Positions 9,003 to 16,817 of a DNA stretch of 64,000 nt are shown in pieces. The notes under the pieces were generated by a model that saw only the letters and a program-made list of their open reading frames with translations, made no database searches and was not told the origin of the DNA. Origin of the DNA: Chryseobacterium ginsenosidimutans (GTDB lineage Bacteria; Bacteroidota; Bacteroidia; Flavobacteriales; Weeksellaceae). The position numbers were made by a program, and so were the translations under genes. Location of the stretch: positions 372,001 to 436,000 of the forward strand of contig NZ_JAUSXC010000001.1 of assembly GCF_030823405.1 (NCBI RefSeq). Reading direction: 5' to 3'. Position 1 is the first letter of the stretch. Every line of letters begins with the position of its first letter.

Positions 9003-9010
9003 TAAATTTG
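9003..9010 (+). promoter_or_regulatory. -7 box of the DUF445 gene, almost leaderless
   Basis: TAAATTTG ends 5 nt before the ATG at 9016, so transcription would start within a few bases of the start codon. Confidence 0.5.
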
Positions 9011-9015
9011 AAAAT

Positions 9016-10260
9016 ATGAATGACGAACTAAAAAGAAAACAGCTAAGAAAATATAAAGCATTTGCCACCGGATTATTTGTGCTGATGGCTGTTATTTTCA
9101 TTATTACGACAATCTTACAGAAAACCAATGATTCTCATTGGATCGGTTATGTCCGTGCATTTTCGGAAGCTGCTATGGTTGGTGCTTTAGCAGACTGGTT
9201 TGCCGTGACAGCATTGTTCCGTCATCCTCTTGGGCTGCCGATTCCACATACCAATTTAATTGAAAACAGTAAGCAAAGACTGGGAGATAATCTGGGAAGT
9301 TTTGTGGTCAGCAATTTTCTTTCCCCTCAAAATATCCGTCCTTATATTCAAAAGCTTAAAGTTTCAAATTTCGTCGGCGAGTGGCTTGGAAAAGAAAAAA
9401 ACCAAGAAGTTTTAATCAGAAATCTTTCGGATATTGTTTTAGATATTTTAAATAAGCTGGATGATGCTGAAGTAAGTAATTTTATCAGTAAAAAAGTTTC
9501 TGAAATGACTGATAATATTAAACTCAATAAGATTGTAGGAAACGGAATCGGCTATATTTTAGAAAAAAATGACCATCAGAGGGTTATTACTAATCTTTCA
9601 AAACAGATTAAAGATTATATTATTGAAAATGATGAAATGATTCAGGACCGGGTAAAAAAAGGAAGCTATTCTTTCATTCCATCTTTTGTAGATAATAAAA
9701 TCGCCGGAAAAATTGCGAGTGGACTTTCAGATTTTTTCAAAGAAATTGAGGAAAATACACAGCATGAAATTAGAACTTTAATTACTGCAAAAATTCATGA
9801 ATTTTCTGTTGATTTAAAAGAAGATCCAAAATGGGACGACGAATTTAAAACCATCAAAAATGACCTTCTGAAGGGTGATAAACTGAATGAATATTCCAAT
9901 GACATCTGGGTATCAATTAAAAATACTTTAAAAAAAGAACTTCAGGAAGATCAATCTTCATTAAAAAATTATTTATCTAAAAACCTGAATGAATTTTCTG
10001 AAAATCTCAAAACCGATGAAAACCTTCAGAATAAAATTGACCAATGGGTTCGAGTAACTGCCTATAAATACATTCTTAAAAACACACATCAATTCGGAAA
10101 TCTCATCAGCTCGACGGTTGGAAATTGGCAAGGAAAAGAGCTAAGCGAAAAACTGGAATTGGAAGTTGGAAAGGATCTTCAATTCATTCGAGTGAACGGA
10201 ACCTTGGTCGGCGGGCTGGTCGGATTGATTATTTACACCATTTCCCATTTTTTCCTCTAA
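9016..10260 (+). CDS. DUF445 family membrane protein
   Basis: A 414-aa protein of the DUF445 (YjiN) family. It has a first transmembrane helix at about residues 16-37, then the conserved block SEAAMVGALADWFAVTALFRHPLGLPIPHT, a long helical charged region and a C-terminal membrane helix (GLVGLIIYTISHFFL). The biochemical function is unknown; it is an inner-membrane protein with a large soluble helical body. It is followed 23 bp downstream by a secreted protein gene, possibly co-transcribed. Confidence 0.9.
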   Translation: MNDELKRKQLRKYKAFATGLFVLMAVIFIITTILQKTNDSHWIGYVRAFSEAAMVGALADWFAVTALFRHPLGLPIPHTNLIENSKQRLGDNLGSFVVSNFLSPQNIRPYIQKLKVSNFVGEWLGKEKNQEVLIRNLSDIVLDILNKLDDAEVSNFISKKVSEMTDNIKLNKIVGNGIGYILEKNDHQRVITNLSKQIKDYIIENDEMIQDRVKKGSYSFIPSFVDNKIAGKIASGLSDFFKEIEENTQHEIRTLITAKIHEFSVDLKEDPKWDDEFKTIKNDLLKGDKLNEYSNDIWVSIKNTLKKELQEDQSSLKNYLSKNLNEFSENLKTDENLQNKIDQWVRVTAYKYILKNTHQFGNLISSTVGNWQGKELSEKLELEVGKDLQFIRVNGTLVGGLVGLIIYTISHFFL

Positions 10261-10283
10261 AAACTAAACTAACCAAATCAACC

Positions 10284-11171
10284 ATGAAAAAACTCTTTAC
10301 TTTATTATTTATTTTAAGCGCAACATTTTTTCTCTGTCAGAAAGTTGAACTTAAAAAGGTAACCGATTCCTCACAGATTTTCAAAGGAGAAATAGCCGGG
10401 AACCCTATAACAATGCAGTTGAAATTCAGCGGAATTGTAGACTGTAACCAATATCAGCATTTTGTGGATGGCTGGTATTATTATGATAAATACAAAAAGA
10501 AAATACCACTAACAGGAATATATGATCTTGGCAATTTATATCTTTATAACTTTGGAAACCAACAGAATAAAGGCACTAAATTTTTAACTGAAAAAATTAT
10601 CAATCTTCAGTTAATCGAAAAAACAGACAGCATCGCAAAGGTTCTCAAGCCTAAAGAATCTTTAATTTTTAAAGGAGATTACTCAAATAAAAAAGAAATC
10701 GAGGGGAATTTTTATTTCGGAAATAGAAGTCATTCTTCAAAACTATATACCAAAGATAGCAGGATATACCGTTACAATAATTACATTATTCTTCCTAATA
10801 ATAAAAAGATAAACACTTACGATTTTATCAATCCGCTTGGTGGAAATGAATTGATTTCATATGCTTCGGACAAATCCGGAAACCGGGTTTTATTATATTT
10901 TGAAGAATTATCAAACTTCAATTTCTGTGGAATGTGTGGTGCAGGCGACGGTGAAAAAGGATATAGAATTCTTTATTTTACCAACGACTGGAATTATAAA
11001 AACCATGAAGATTTCCTTATAGAAAGTTGTATTGAAAATATTTATGATACGACCTCAACAAGATTAAAAGAATCAAAAATTCTAAAATTTAATATCAAAA
11101 AAACATCAGTTTCTCAGGCTTATACTATTGTGGTTGATATAAAAAATGCAACCATTACAAAGTCTAGGTAA
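10284..11171 (+). CDS. Secreted hypothetical protein
   Basis: A 295-aa protein. The ATG at 10284 is chosen because it is followed directly by a signal peptide (KKLFTLLFILSATFFLCQ); a longer reading frame overlapping the DUF445 gene is unlikely. After the signal come repeated beta-strand-like stretches, with GEIAGNPITMQLKF near the start and FCGMCGAGDGEKGYRILYF near residues 212-230. I do not recognise a family. It is probably periplasmic. A terminator follows immediately. Confidence 0.8.
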   Translation: MKKLFTLLFILSATFFLCQKVELKKVTDSSQIFKGEIAGNPITMQLKFSGIVDCNQYQHFVDGWYYYDKYKKKIPLTGIYDLGNLYLYNFGNQQNKGTKFLTEKIINLQLIEKTDSIAKVLKPKESLIFKGDYSNKKEIEGNFYFGNRSHSSKLYTKDSRIYRYNNYIILPNNKKINTYDFINPLGGNELISYASDKSGNRVLLYFEELSNFNFCGMCGAGDGEKGYRILYFTNDWNYKNHEDFLIESCIENIYDTTSTRLKESKILKFNIKKTSVSQAYTIVVDIKNATITKSR

Positions 11172-11174
11172 CGA

Positions 11175-11202
11175 AAAAAGAGAGCTGTAAAACTCTCTTT
11201 TT
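11175..11202 (+). terminator. Intrinsic terminator
   Basis: AAAAAGAGAG pairs with CTCTCTTTTT across an 8-nt loop, directly after the stop codon of the secreted protein gene. Confidence 0.7.
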
Positions 11203-11294
11203 ATTTGTTTTAAATGTTCCTAAAATAAATTAACAAAATCTGGAATCCAGAATATTTTTAATACATAAATTTCATAACCTTCACAATCAGAAAA

Positions 11295-12317
11295 TTATCT
11301 CGGTAATCTGCTTGCTCTTTTTAAAAGTTCTTTGTTGATTTCATTGATCAATTCCGGGCCTTCATAGATAAACCCTGTATACAATTGAATCAAACTTGCT
11401 CCTGCATCTAGTTTTTCAATTGCATCTTTTGCAGTATGAATCCCACCAACACCAATAATCGGGAAGGCTCTGTTGCTTTTCTCAGAAAGAAAACGGATAA
11501 CTTCTGTCGATCTTTTAGTTAAAGGTTTTCCGGAAAGTCCACCCATTTCGGATTTATTTTCTGAAATCAAACCTTCTCTTGAAAGTGTTGTATTTGTTGC
11601 AATAACACCTGCGATTTTTGTTTCTTTTACAATATCGATGATGTCTAGAAGCTGATCATCAGTTAAATCCGGAGCTATTTTCAACAAAATAGGTTTTGGA
11701 TTTGACTTTTCGCTGTTCATTTGTTGTAAAGTTCCCAAAAGCTGAGTTAAAGGCTCTTTATCCTGCAGTTCGCGAAGATTTGGGGTGTTTGGCGAACTTA
11801 CATTCACAACGAAATAATCTACATAAGGAAACAGTTTTTCAAAACAGATTTTATAGTCGTTTACCGCTTCTTCGTTAGGAGTAACTTTATTTTTTCCGAT
11901 GTTTCCGCCGATCAGGACGTTTTTATTTTTCTTTAATCTTTCAACAGCAGCATCAACTCCATCATTGTTGAACCCCATTCTGTTGATGATTGCAGAATCT
12001 TCCATCAAACGGAATAATCTTTTTTTATCATTTCCAGGCTGACCTTTTGGTGTTAAAGTTCCGATTTCTATAAATCCGAAACCAAGGTTGGAAAGTTCTT
12101 CAAACAGCACTGCATTTTTATCAAAACCGGCAGCTAAACCAACAGGGTTTTTAAATTCCAATCCGAAAACCTCTCTCTCCAGCCTTTTGTCCACAATAGG
12201 TTTTGGAAGGAAAAGTTTCGTTAAAAAAGGGAAATTTTTAAGCATTGAAAAAGTAAAATAGTGAACTTCTTCAGGATCAAATTTAAAAAGAATGGGGCGA
12301 ATAAGCGATTTGTACAT
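11295..12317 (-). CDS. pyrD: Dihydroorotate dehydrogenase (quinone)
   Basis: A 340-aa class 2 DHODH, the membrane-associated flavoenzyme oxidising dihydroorotate to orotate in pyrimidine synthesis. Visible features are the N-terminal amphipathic segment ([18 protein letters not shown]), the FMN site [13 protein letters not shown], the MGFNNDG motif, the catalytic serine region [15 protein letters not shown], and [12 protein letters not shown] for phosphate binding. Length and order are normal. A -7 box lies at 12333-12340 on the minus strand. Confidence 0.96.
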   Translation of the reverse strand: MYKSLIRPILFKFDPEEVHYFTFSMLKNFPFLTKLFLPKPIVDKRLEREVFGLEFKNPVGLAAGFDKNAVLFEELSNLGFGFIEIGTLTPKGQPGNDKKRLFRLMEDSAIINRMGFNNDGVDAAVERLKKNKNVLIGGNIGKNKVTPNEEAVNDYKICFEKLFPYVDYFVVNVSSPNTPNLRELQDKEPLTQLLGTLQQMNSEKSNPKPILLKIAPDLTDDQLLDIIDIVKETKIAGVIATNTTLSREGLISENKSEMGGLSGKPLTKRSTEVIRFLSEKSNRAFPIIGVGGIHTAKDAIEKLDAGASLIQLYTGFIYEGPELINEINKELLKRASRLPR

Positions 12318-12332
12318 TGAAAAAAAGTTTTA

Positions 12333-12340
12333 CAAAAATA
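12333..12340 (-). promoter_or_regulatory. -7 box of pyrD
   Basis: TATTTTTG on the minus strand, 15 nt upstream of the start codon. Confidence 0.5.
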
Positions 12341-12604
12341 CTTATTTTAAAATTAATCTTAGGTTAACACATCATATTTTATGTAAAAATGTTTATAAGC
12401 ATCATCTATAAAATGTGAAATCAACGAGATAATTCTTTGATGCAAAGATTTTATTTTTCAAACGAACCTATTTAAGTGAACAAAGAATTAATCCACAAGT
12501 TTATTTGATGAAGCAATATTTTCAAGCTTCGCGAAGCAAATTTATTTGCCTTTGTCTTTCTAAAATCAAAACTTTGAAAATAAAATCTTTGCATTTAAAT
12601 TAAC

Positions 12605-13300
12605 TTAAGAATACGAATTCAAATCGAAATTCAAAATATCGCCTACCTTTTTGAACTCATCATCTATAGTGGCATTTACTGTAATTCTTTCGTTAGAAAT
12701 AGGATGATTAAAAATCAGTTGATGGGCGTGAAGCGTCATTTTGTTGATGCCAAATGTTTGAAGCCACAATTTGTTTTGTTTATTACATCCATGTTTTCTG
12801 CAGCCTAAAATTGGGTGCAAAATATGTTTAAAATGCTTTCTCAGCTGATGAAATCTTCCCGTTTTAGGGATCGCTTCTACCAAGCAATAACGTGAAGTTT
12901 TATGTTGTAAAAATGGCAAATCGATTTCAGAAGTCTGCAAACGTTGATAATAAGTTATTGCATTCTGTTTGATTTCATTCTCGTTAACCAGATCATAATC
13001 AATTGTTTCTTCCTCTTTCGTCCAGCCCCGGAGAATTGCCAAGTACTTTTTTTCAACTTGACGCGTAGCAAATTGGTCATTCATTGTTCTGAGTGTTTCT
13101 TTATCTAAAGTGAAAAGTAAAACACCCGAAGTTTTTCGGTCTAATCGATGTACAGGAAAAACTTTTTGTCCAATCTGCTTTTTTAGTTCCTGAATCGCAT
13201 ACGTATCTGCTTCTCCCGAATAAAAAGATTTATGAACCAACAAACCGCTGGGTTTGTTGATGGCAATAAGGTGTTCGTCGCGATAAAGAATTTCTAACAT
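12605..13300 (-). CDS. RluA/TruC family pseudouridine synthase
   Basis: A 231-aa pseudouridine synthase without an S4 domain. The catalytic aspartate is in PVHRLDRKTSGVLLF (about residue 54), after the NKPSGLLVH motif. The late motif KTGRFHQLRKHFKH is also intact. The length and missing RNA-binding domain fit TruC (tRNA U65) better than RluA or RluD, but the target cannot be proven. A -7 box ends 4 nt before the ATG, suggesting a leaderless transcript. Confidence 0.88.
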   Translation of the reverse strand: MLEILYRDEHLIAINKPSGLLVHKSFYSGEADTYAIQELKKQIGQKVFPVHRLDRKTSGVLLFTLDKETLRTMNDQFATRQVEKKYLAILRGWTKEEETIDYDLVNENEIKQNAITYYQRLQTSEIDLPFLQHKTSRYCLVEAIPKTGRFHQLRKHFKHILHPILGCRKHGCNKQNKLWLQTFGINKMTLHAHQLIFNHPISNERITVNATIDDEFKKVGDILNFDLNSYS

Positions 13301-13304
13301 GCGA

Positions 13305-13312
13305 CAAAAGTA
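13305..13312 (-). promoter_or_regulatory. -7 box of the pseudouridine synthase gene
   Basis: TACTTTTG on the minus strand, only 4 nt before the start codon. This implies a leaderless mRNA. Confidence 0.5.
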
Positions 13313-13432
13313 GAGATTTTCGACCGATTTAGCCCTGAAACCATTTATTTAACCATTGAAATCAAATATAACTTATCTACAAAACATCTAATATAATCAA
13401 CAAAAAAACCTGCTTTACACAGGCTTTATTTG

Positions 13433-13936
13433 CTATTTATTTTTTAAATATTTATCGTAAGCATCTAAATATATTAAGATTGCTTTTGCCACAGTTTCAT
13501 AAGTATCATCAAACGGAATAGGAACGTATTCATCATAGCCATAATCTTCATACATAATATCATTCCCTTCTTCTCGAATAGATGTTTTCTCTATTACTTC
13601 TGTTTTTCCTACAATAGCAGTACTTGCCCTTACAAAAAGTTGCCAATTGGTTAATCCTGCAGGTTTACATTCGTCTAATATTCGTCTAATATTAGTGTTA
13701 ATTACACCTAATAAAAAAACTTTTTCATTTATATTTTGCTTTATAACCCCATTTCCACTTTCTGGAATTGTAAATCCCATTGGCAATATATAGTATCCCC
13801 CAAAATTCGAATCTATTTTATCTACAACATCTACTGGTCGTCCTAAAACATTGTTTAATCCTAGAGTAAAACTATCCAAATTATCAACTCCTAGTGGCTC
13901 AATATTTTCTATTTTCAATAATTTTATATCAATCAT
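13433..13936 (-). CDS. Probable immunity protein of the minus-strand toxin module
   Basis: A 167-aa soluble protein with no signal peptide and an acidic C-terminal part (EEGNDIMYEDYGYDEYVPIPFDDTYE). No family was recognised. It follows the toxin gene's C-terminal end by 7 bp on the same strand. That is where immunity genes of Bacteroidota polymorphic toxins normally lie, so its role as a neutralising partner is inferred from position and size only. Codon use looks AT-rich like the toxin and unlike the flanking housekeeping genes. Confidence 0.6.
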   Translation of the reverse strand: MIDIKLLKIENIEPLGVDNLDSFTLGLNNVLGRPVDVVDKIDSNFGGYYILPMGFTIPESGNGVIKQNINEKVFLLGVINTNIRRILDECKPAGLTNWQLFVRASTAIVGKTEVIEKTSIREEGNDIMYEDYGYDEYVPIPFDDTYETVAKAILIYLDAYDKYLKNK

Positions 13937-13943
13937 AATTTTT

Positions 13944-15239
13944 TTATTTTAAATATTCAACTTTTACTTCAATATTATAATCTATATATAATTTGCTCCC
14001 TAAATCTAATCCATATTCTTTCATAAAATCCTCATATGTTTTAAATTTCGGATTAAGTGTATAATTTCTACTTTTTAATTCTTTTACTGACATATATATT
14101 CCTTTTCCGGTAATTCTTCCGCTGACAGTTTCATAGCCCGCTTGTGTCATTACTGTTTTCATATATTCATTACTTGGTGCTGCCAAAATATCTACAGAAT
14201 CAAAATTACGAACAATTTTCCCTTCGGTTGCTTTATGAATAAATGCAGCAGTATCCAAATTTTGTATTTGAGACATTCTTACAGTTTGTATTTCCCCATC
14301 AATAATATCTAATAGCTTCATTTGACGAAGAGTAAAATAAAGTTGTGTAGGAATACCTTTTCCTTGTACTAAAGGTACTTTTACGTCCTCAACCCAATTT
14401 GGTAAATCTAGTAAAAACCCGTGATTAAAAGTAAATACCTTTTTCTTAATATCAAAATTTCGATAAAAATATCCCCGATAACCTTCAAATCTTGTTACAA
14501 TTCCTTTACCATATTTAGGATCATACTCATTAATATCTTTAATATTACTGAATGCTTTAGGTTTATGATTTACATCGATCTCATCATACAAACCTTCTAC
14601 ATAACCAATTCTCCCATTTTCGTATTTTGTGGTTTGTGATATTTCTTGTAGATTTTCTTCTAATTTTTCGTTTTTAAGCTTATTCCATTTCTTATAGAAT
14701 TTAGGAATTTCGGCTTTAGAAAACTCTTCTACAATTTCACCATCATATACCGCCTCAAAAGATTCAGCGAATTTTCCATCTTTCTTTCCTCCAATAAATA
14801 TTACTCCTTTCTCGGTCATTTCTTTTCCGAGAGCTTTATATTCCGTACCTAGAAATACCTCTTCTGGTTCAATAATTCTTATTGAGTCTTTTGTAAAACT
14901 ACTAATGTTAATTTCTAAAATTGCTTTAATTACTATAGATTTCAAATAGTCTTTCGCTTCTACTTCTGCAATTTTTGTAAGAATTTTTGCAGCACCTAAA
15001 TAAAAAACACCCACAATATTTCCAGCTATTAATGCGGAGCCACCATATATATAAATCTTTTCCCAAGCATCCAAAAACTCTTTTCCGCCTTCATATTTTA
15101 AAATTTCTTCTTTAAAAGCCTGAATCGTAAAATCTGCCCCCGCCAAAGAAATATCTGCAATGGCAAGTAAAAGAAAATAAGGGTTACCTGTTGGCAAGGT
15201 CAATACTCCAATAATTACAGCTACAATATCTGCTGCCAT
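13944..15239 (-). CDS. Toxin fragment: pre-toxin membrane segment and C-terminal domain
   Basis: A 431-codon fragment starting at an ATG that lies inside the restored reading (EVVLQNIR-MAAD). It begins with two hydrophobic segments (about residues 3-36) and has a third near residues 69-88. A mixed alpha/beta region follows, with DVNHKPKAFSNIKDINEY near residue 224. The C-terminal ~130 residues (from GKGIPTQLYFTLRQMK) are the likely effector domain, ending YIDYNIEVKVEYLK. The effector family was not recognised. As it stands it might be translated alone, by coupling to the fragment upstream (19-bp overlap). Confidence 0.65.
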   Translation of the reverse strand: MAADIVAVIIGVLTLPTGNPYFLLLAIADISLAGADFTIQAFKEEILKYEGGKEFLDAWEKIYIYGGSALIAGNIVGVFYLGAAKILTKIAEVEAKDYLKSIVIKAILEINISSFTKDSIRIIEPEEVFLGTEYKALGKEMTEKGVIFIGGKKDGKFAESFEAVYDGEIVEEFSKAEIPKFYKKWNKLKNEKLEENLQEISQTTKYENGRIGYVEGLYDEIDVNHKPKAFSNIKDINEYDPKYGKGIVTRFEGYRGYFYRNFDIKKKVFTFNHGFLLDLPNWVEDVKVPLVQGKGIPTQLYFTLRQMKLLDIIDGEIQTVRMSQIQNLDTAAFIHKATEGKIVRNFDSVDILAAPSNEYMKTVMTQAGYETVSGRITGKGIYMSVKELKSRNYTLNPKFKTYEDFMKEYGLDLGSKLYIDYNIEVKVEYLK

Positions 15240-15931
15240 ACGAATATTTTGTAAGACAACCTCCCATTCTGTGCATCAGCCAATGCTTTCATGTAAATAG
15301 CAGGCACAAAATAGAGAGTCTCTTTTTCTCTGCTTATATCTTTAATATACACCATATCTAAAGGATGAAACTGTGCTCCATCATCTATATTTGTAGTTAC
15401 TGGCCTTTCGCCATTACCAGAAGTACCCATTGTCTGGCTGCTTTGGATGTTATAAGTGACCGTTTCTTCTTTCTGCTGTTGTAAAAAAAAGGTTTCTCTG
15501 TAATTATCTCCATCCCGTTGAAAAACTCCTCCTTCTAAAATATTACTGTTCACTTTATAACCTTTTCCAATGGTAAAAGTTTTAGCCGTTTTCTTTTGCT
15601 TAATATTCTTTGCGAACATTGAAAAAACTAACATGATATTCGCCAGAATCATGCGATTGCTTAAAGGCTTTCCGTTATACTCACCACTTTTGTCTAGGTT
15701 GTAATAAATCCTGTTTAGCTTTGCCGGATTTTCCCTAAAATAATTTAGCATAGGAATAGGTCTTCCAAATGCTTTGAAAATTTGTATTACCGCAGCACTA
15801 CTATCTCTAAACGTGCTAGAATCATCATCTTTTGAAAGAATTTCTAAATGATTGAAAAATATTTCATTATCTATAAATCCAGAAAGACTTTTCAAAATAG
15901 TCTCTGGAATATTTTCATAAATAAATTTCAA
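15221..15931 (-). CDS. Toxin fragment: middle region
   Basis: A 236-codon fragment whose only start is a TTG inside a natural-looking coding run: the same frame reads NEKEADRL immediately upstream. It is therefore better seen as the middle of the 871-residue protein than as a gene. It contains a helical part (IPETILKSLSGFIDNEIFF), a hydrophobic stretch (NRMILANIMLVFSMFA) and a Gln/Ser/Thr-rich beta-like part. It ends out of frame at 15221 after the G-run contraction near 15263. Confidence 0.6.
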   Translation of the reverse strand: MKFIYENIPETILKSLSGFIDNEIFFNHLEILSKDDDSSTFRDSSAAVIQIFKAFGRPIPMLNYFRENPAKLNRIYYNLDKSGEYNGKPLSNRMILANIMLVFSMFAKNIKQKKTAKTFTIGKGYKVNSNILEGGVFQRDGDNYRETFFLQQQKEETVTYNIQSSQTMGTSGNGERPVTTNIDDGAQFHPLDMVYIKDISREKETLYFVPAIYMKALADAQNGRLSYKIFVWQQIL

Positions 15932-16275
15932 TCTATCCGCTTCTTTTTCATTAAAGCAATTGCAAAATTTTGAAGAAAATAATTATAATCTGCTGCATAC
16001 TTATCAACATCGCCATAGTTCAGTAATATATTCAAATCTCTGAAATCCTGATACCATGATGTTTCAAGAACAAAAGCTGTTTCTGTACTTTTTACATAAT
16101 AGAAATGTAACCGATAATAAATTTTCTTACTTCGTACATCTATTTTTTGAGTTATCCGAGAATCTTTCCATTTTACACTTACGTTTCCAATCTTAGGATT
16201 TCTATATACTTTTAATTGAATAAATCCACCACTCCTATTTTTAATACTTGTATTCTGAATATTAGCATTTAAGTC
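15928..16275 (-). pseudogene. Toxin fragment without start codon
   Basis: An open frame of 115 codons with no ATG, GTG or plausible TTG near its 5' end, yet with clearly protein-like content: FIQLKVYRNPKIGNV, KKIYYRLHFYYVKS, FVLETSWYQDFRDLNILL. It continues the N-terminal fragment after a one-base shift at 16271 and leads into the middle fragment after another at 15951. It therefore cannot be a separate gene. The beta-rich composition suggests a domain spanning the first frameshift. Confidence 0.6.
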
Positions 16276-16556
16276 TTAGTATTGTAAGTAAATTGATAAT
16301 CATTCATTCCGCTATTTGCAGCTTTTATCTTAATGATTAACCTTTCTAAATCAATATATTCATCAGTTATCCAATCTGTAATTTCAGACATAGATTCCGA
16401 AATATTAGTAGCCTTATTTACAGGCTGTACACTTTGTACTGATAAATTGCTTTGTGATAAAGTTTCTGTTAATACTTTCTTTTGAAATACCGAAAGTATG
16501 TTCTGACTTTCCTTATCAAAGTCATCATAGTCTTTAAGATATTTTTTGTTGTTCAT
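16269..16556 (-). CDS. Toxin fragment: N-terminal 95 residues
   Basis: This begins at the ATG at 16556, about 68 nt downstream of a regulon-type promoter, and is therefore the real start of the toxin gene. The segment is acidic and helical (YLKDYDDFDKESQNILSVFQKK), with a Ser/Gln/Val-rich linker and WITDEYIDLERLIIKIKAAN. It has no signal peptide. The frame ends at a TAA created by the first contraction; after a one-base correction the coding sequence continues. Confidence 0.6.
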   Translation of the reverse strand: MNNKKYLKDYDDFDKESQNILSVFQKKVLTETLSQSNLSVQSVQPVNKATNISESMSEITDWITDEYIDLERLIIKIKAANSGMNDYQFTYNTKT

Positions 16557-16623
16557 TGATGTTTTCTTTAAATTATTTATTTGCTCATTTATTTACTTAG
16601 GCTCGCCTGTTCATTTCTTTAAG

Positions 16624-16658
16624 CAAATATGAATGTTGAAAACGACAAAAATCGTCGT
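16624..16658 (-). promoter_or_regulatory. WYL-regulon operator/promoter, copy H (toxin module)
   Basis: Read on the minus strand, the 17-bp site ACGACGATTTTTGTCGT starts at 16658. The -7 box CATATTTG (one base off TAnnTTTG) starts 27 nt further on, at 16631. Site and spacing match the seven plus-strand copies between 21.6 and 35.4 kb. It lies about 68 nt upstream of the toxin ATG. Confidence 0.7.
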
Positions 16659-16787
16659 ATTATAATTCATTTTTACATCTCAACTAAAATCTTATGGATT
16701 TGGATTATTTAGTGCTTCATTTCTACTCCTAATCTACACAAACATAAAAACTTCCATCTTCCATCTTCCAACTTCCCGCTTTTTCAC

Positions 16788-16795
16788 TATTTTTG
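16788..16795 (+). promoter_or_regulatory. -7 box of glyS
   Basis: TATTTTTG, 22 nt before the GlyRS start. Just upstream is a short CTTCCATCTTCCATCTTCC repeat (16751-16769). Confidence 0.5.
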
Positions 16796-16817
16796 CACTT
16801 CAGACGTAAAAAAGATT

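Larger units (their letters stand above)
13944..16556 (-). pseudogene. Polymorphic-toxin-like gene (~871 codons) split by three frameshifts
   Basis: Four consecutive fragments, each in a shifted frame, join into one sensible protein if one base is restored at each of three homopolymers: a T near 16271, an A near 15951 and a G near 15263. The restored junction peptides read YNTKT-LNANIQ, NFAIAL-NEKEADRLK and ADAQNG-EVVLQNIR. The product would have a soluble N-terminal half, a hydrophobic pre-toxin segment (IVAVIIGVLTLPTGNPYFLLLAIADISL) and a C-terminal domain of unknown type, followed by a putative immunity gene. Upstream sits a copy of the WYL-regulon operator. It could be a true pseudogene or an assembly artefact. 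Confidence 0.7.

Noticed and set aside
16751..16780. CTTCCAT short repeats before glyS as a regulatory array
   Set aside because: Only about three and a half imperfect units; probably simple sequence, with the -7 box directly after it explaining the promoter.
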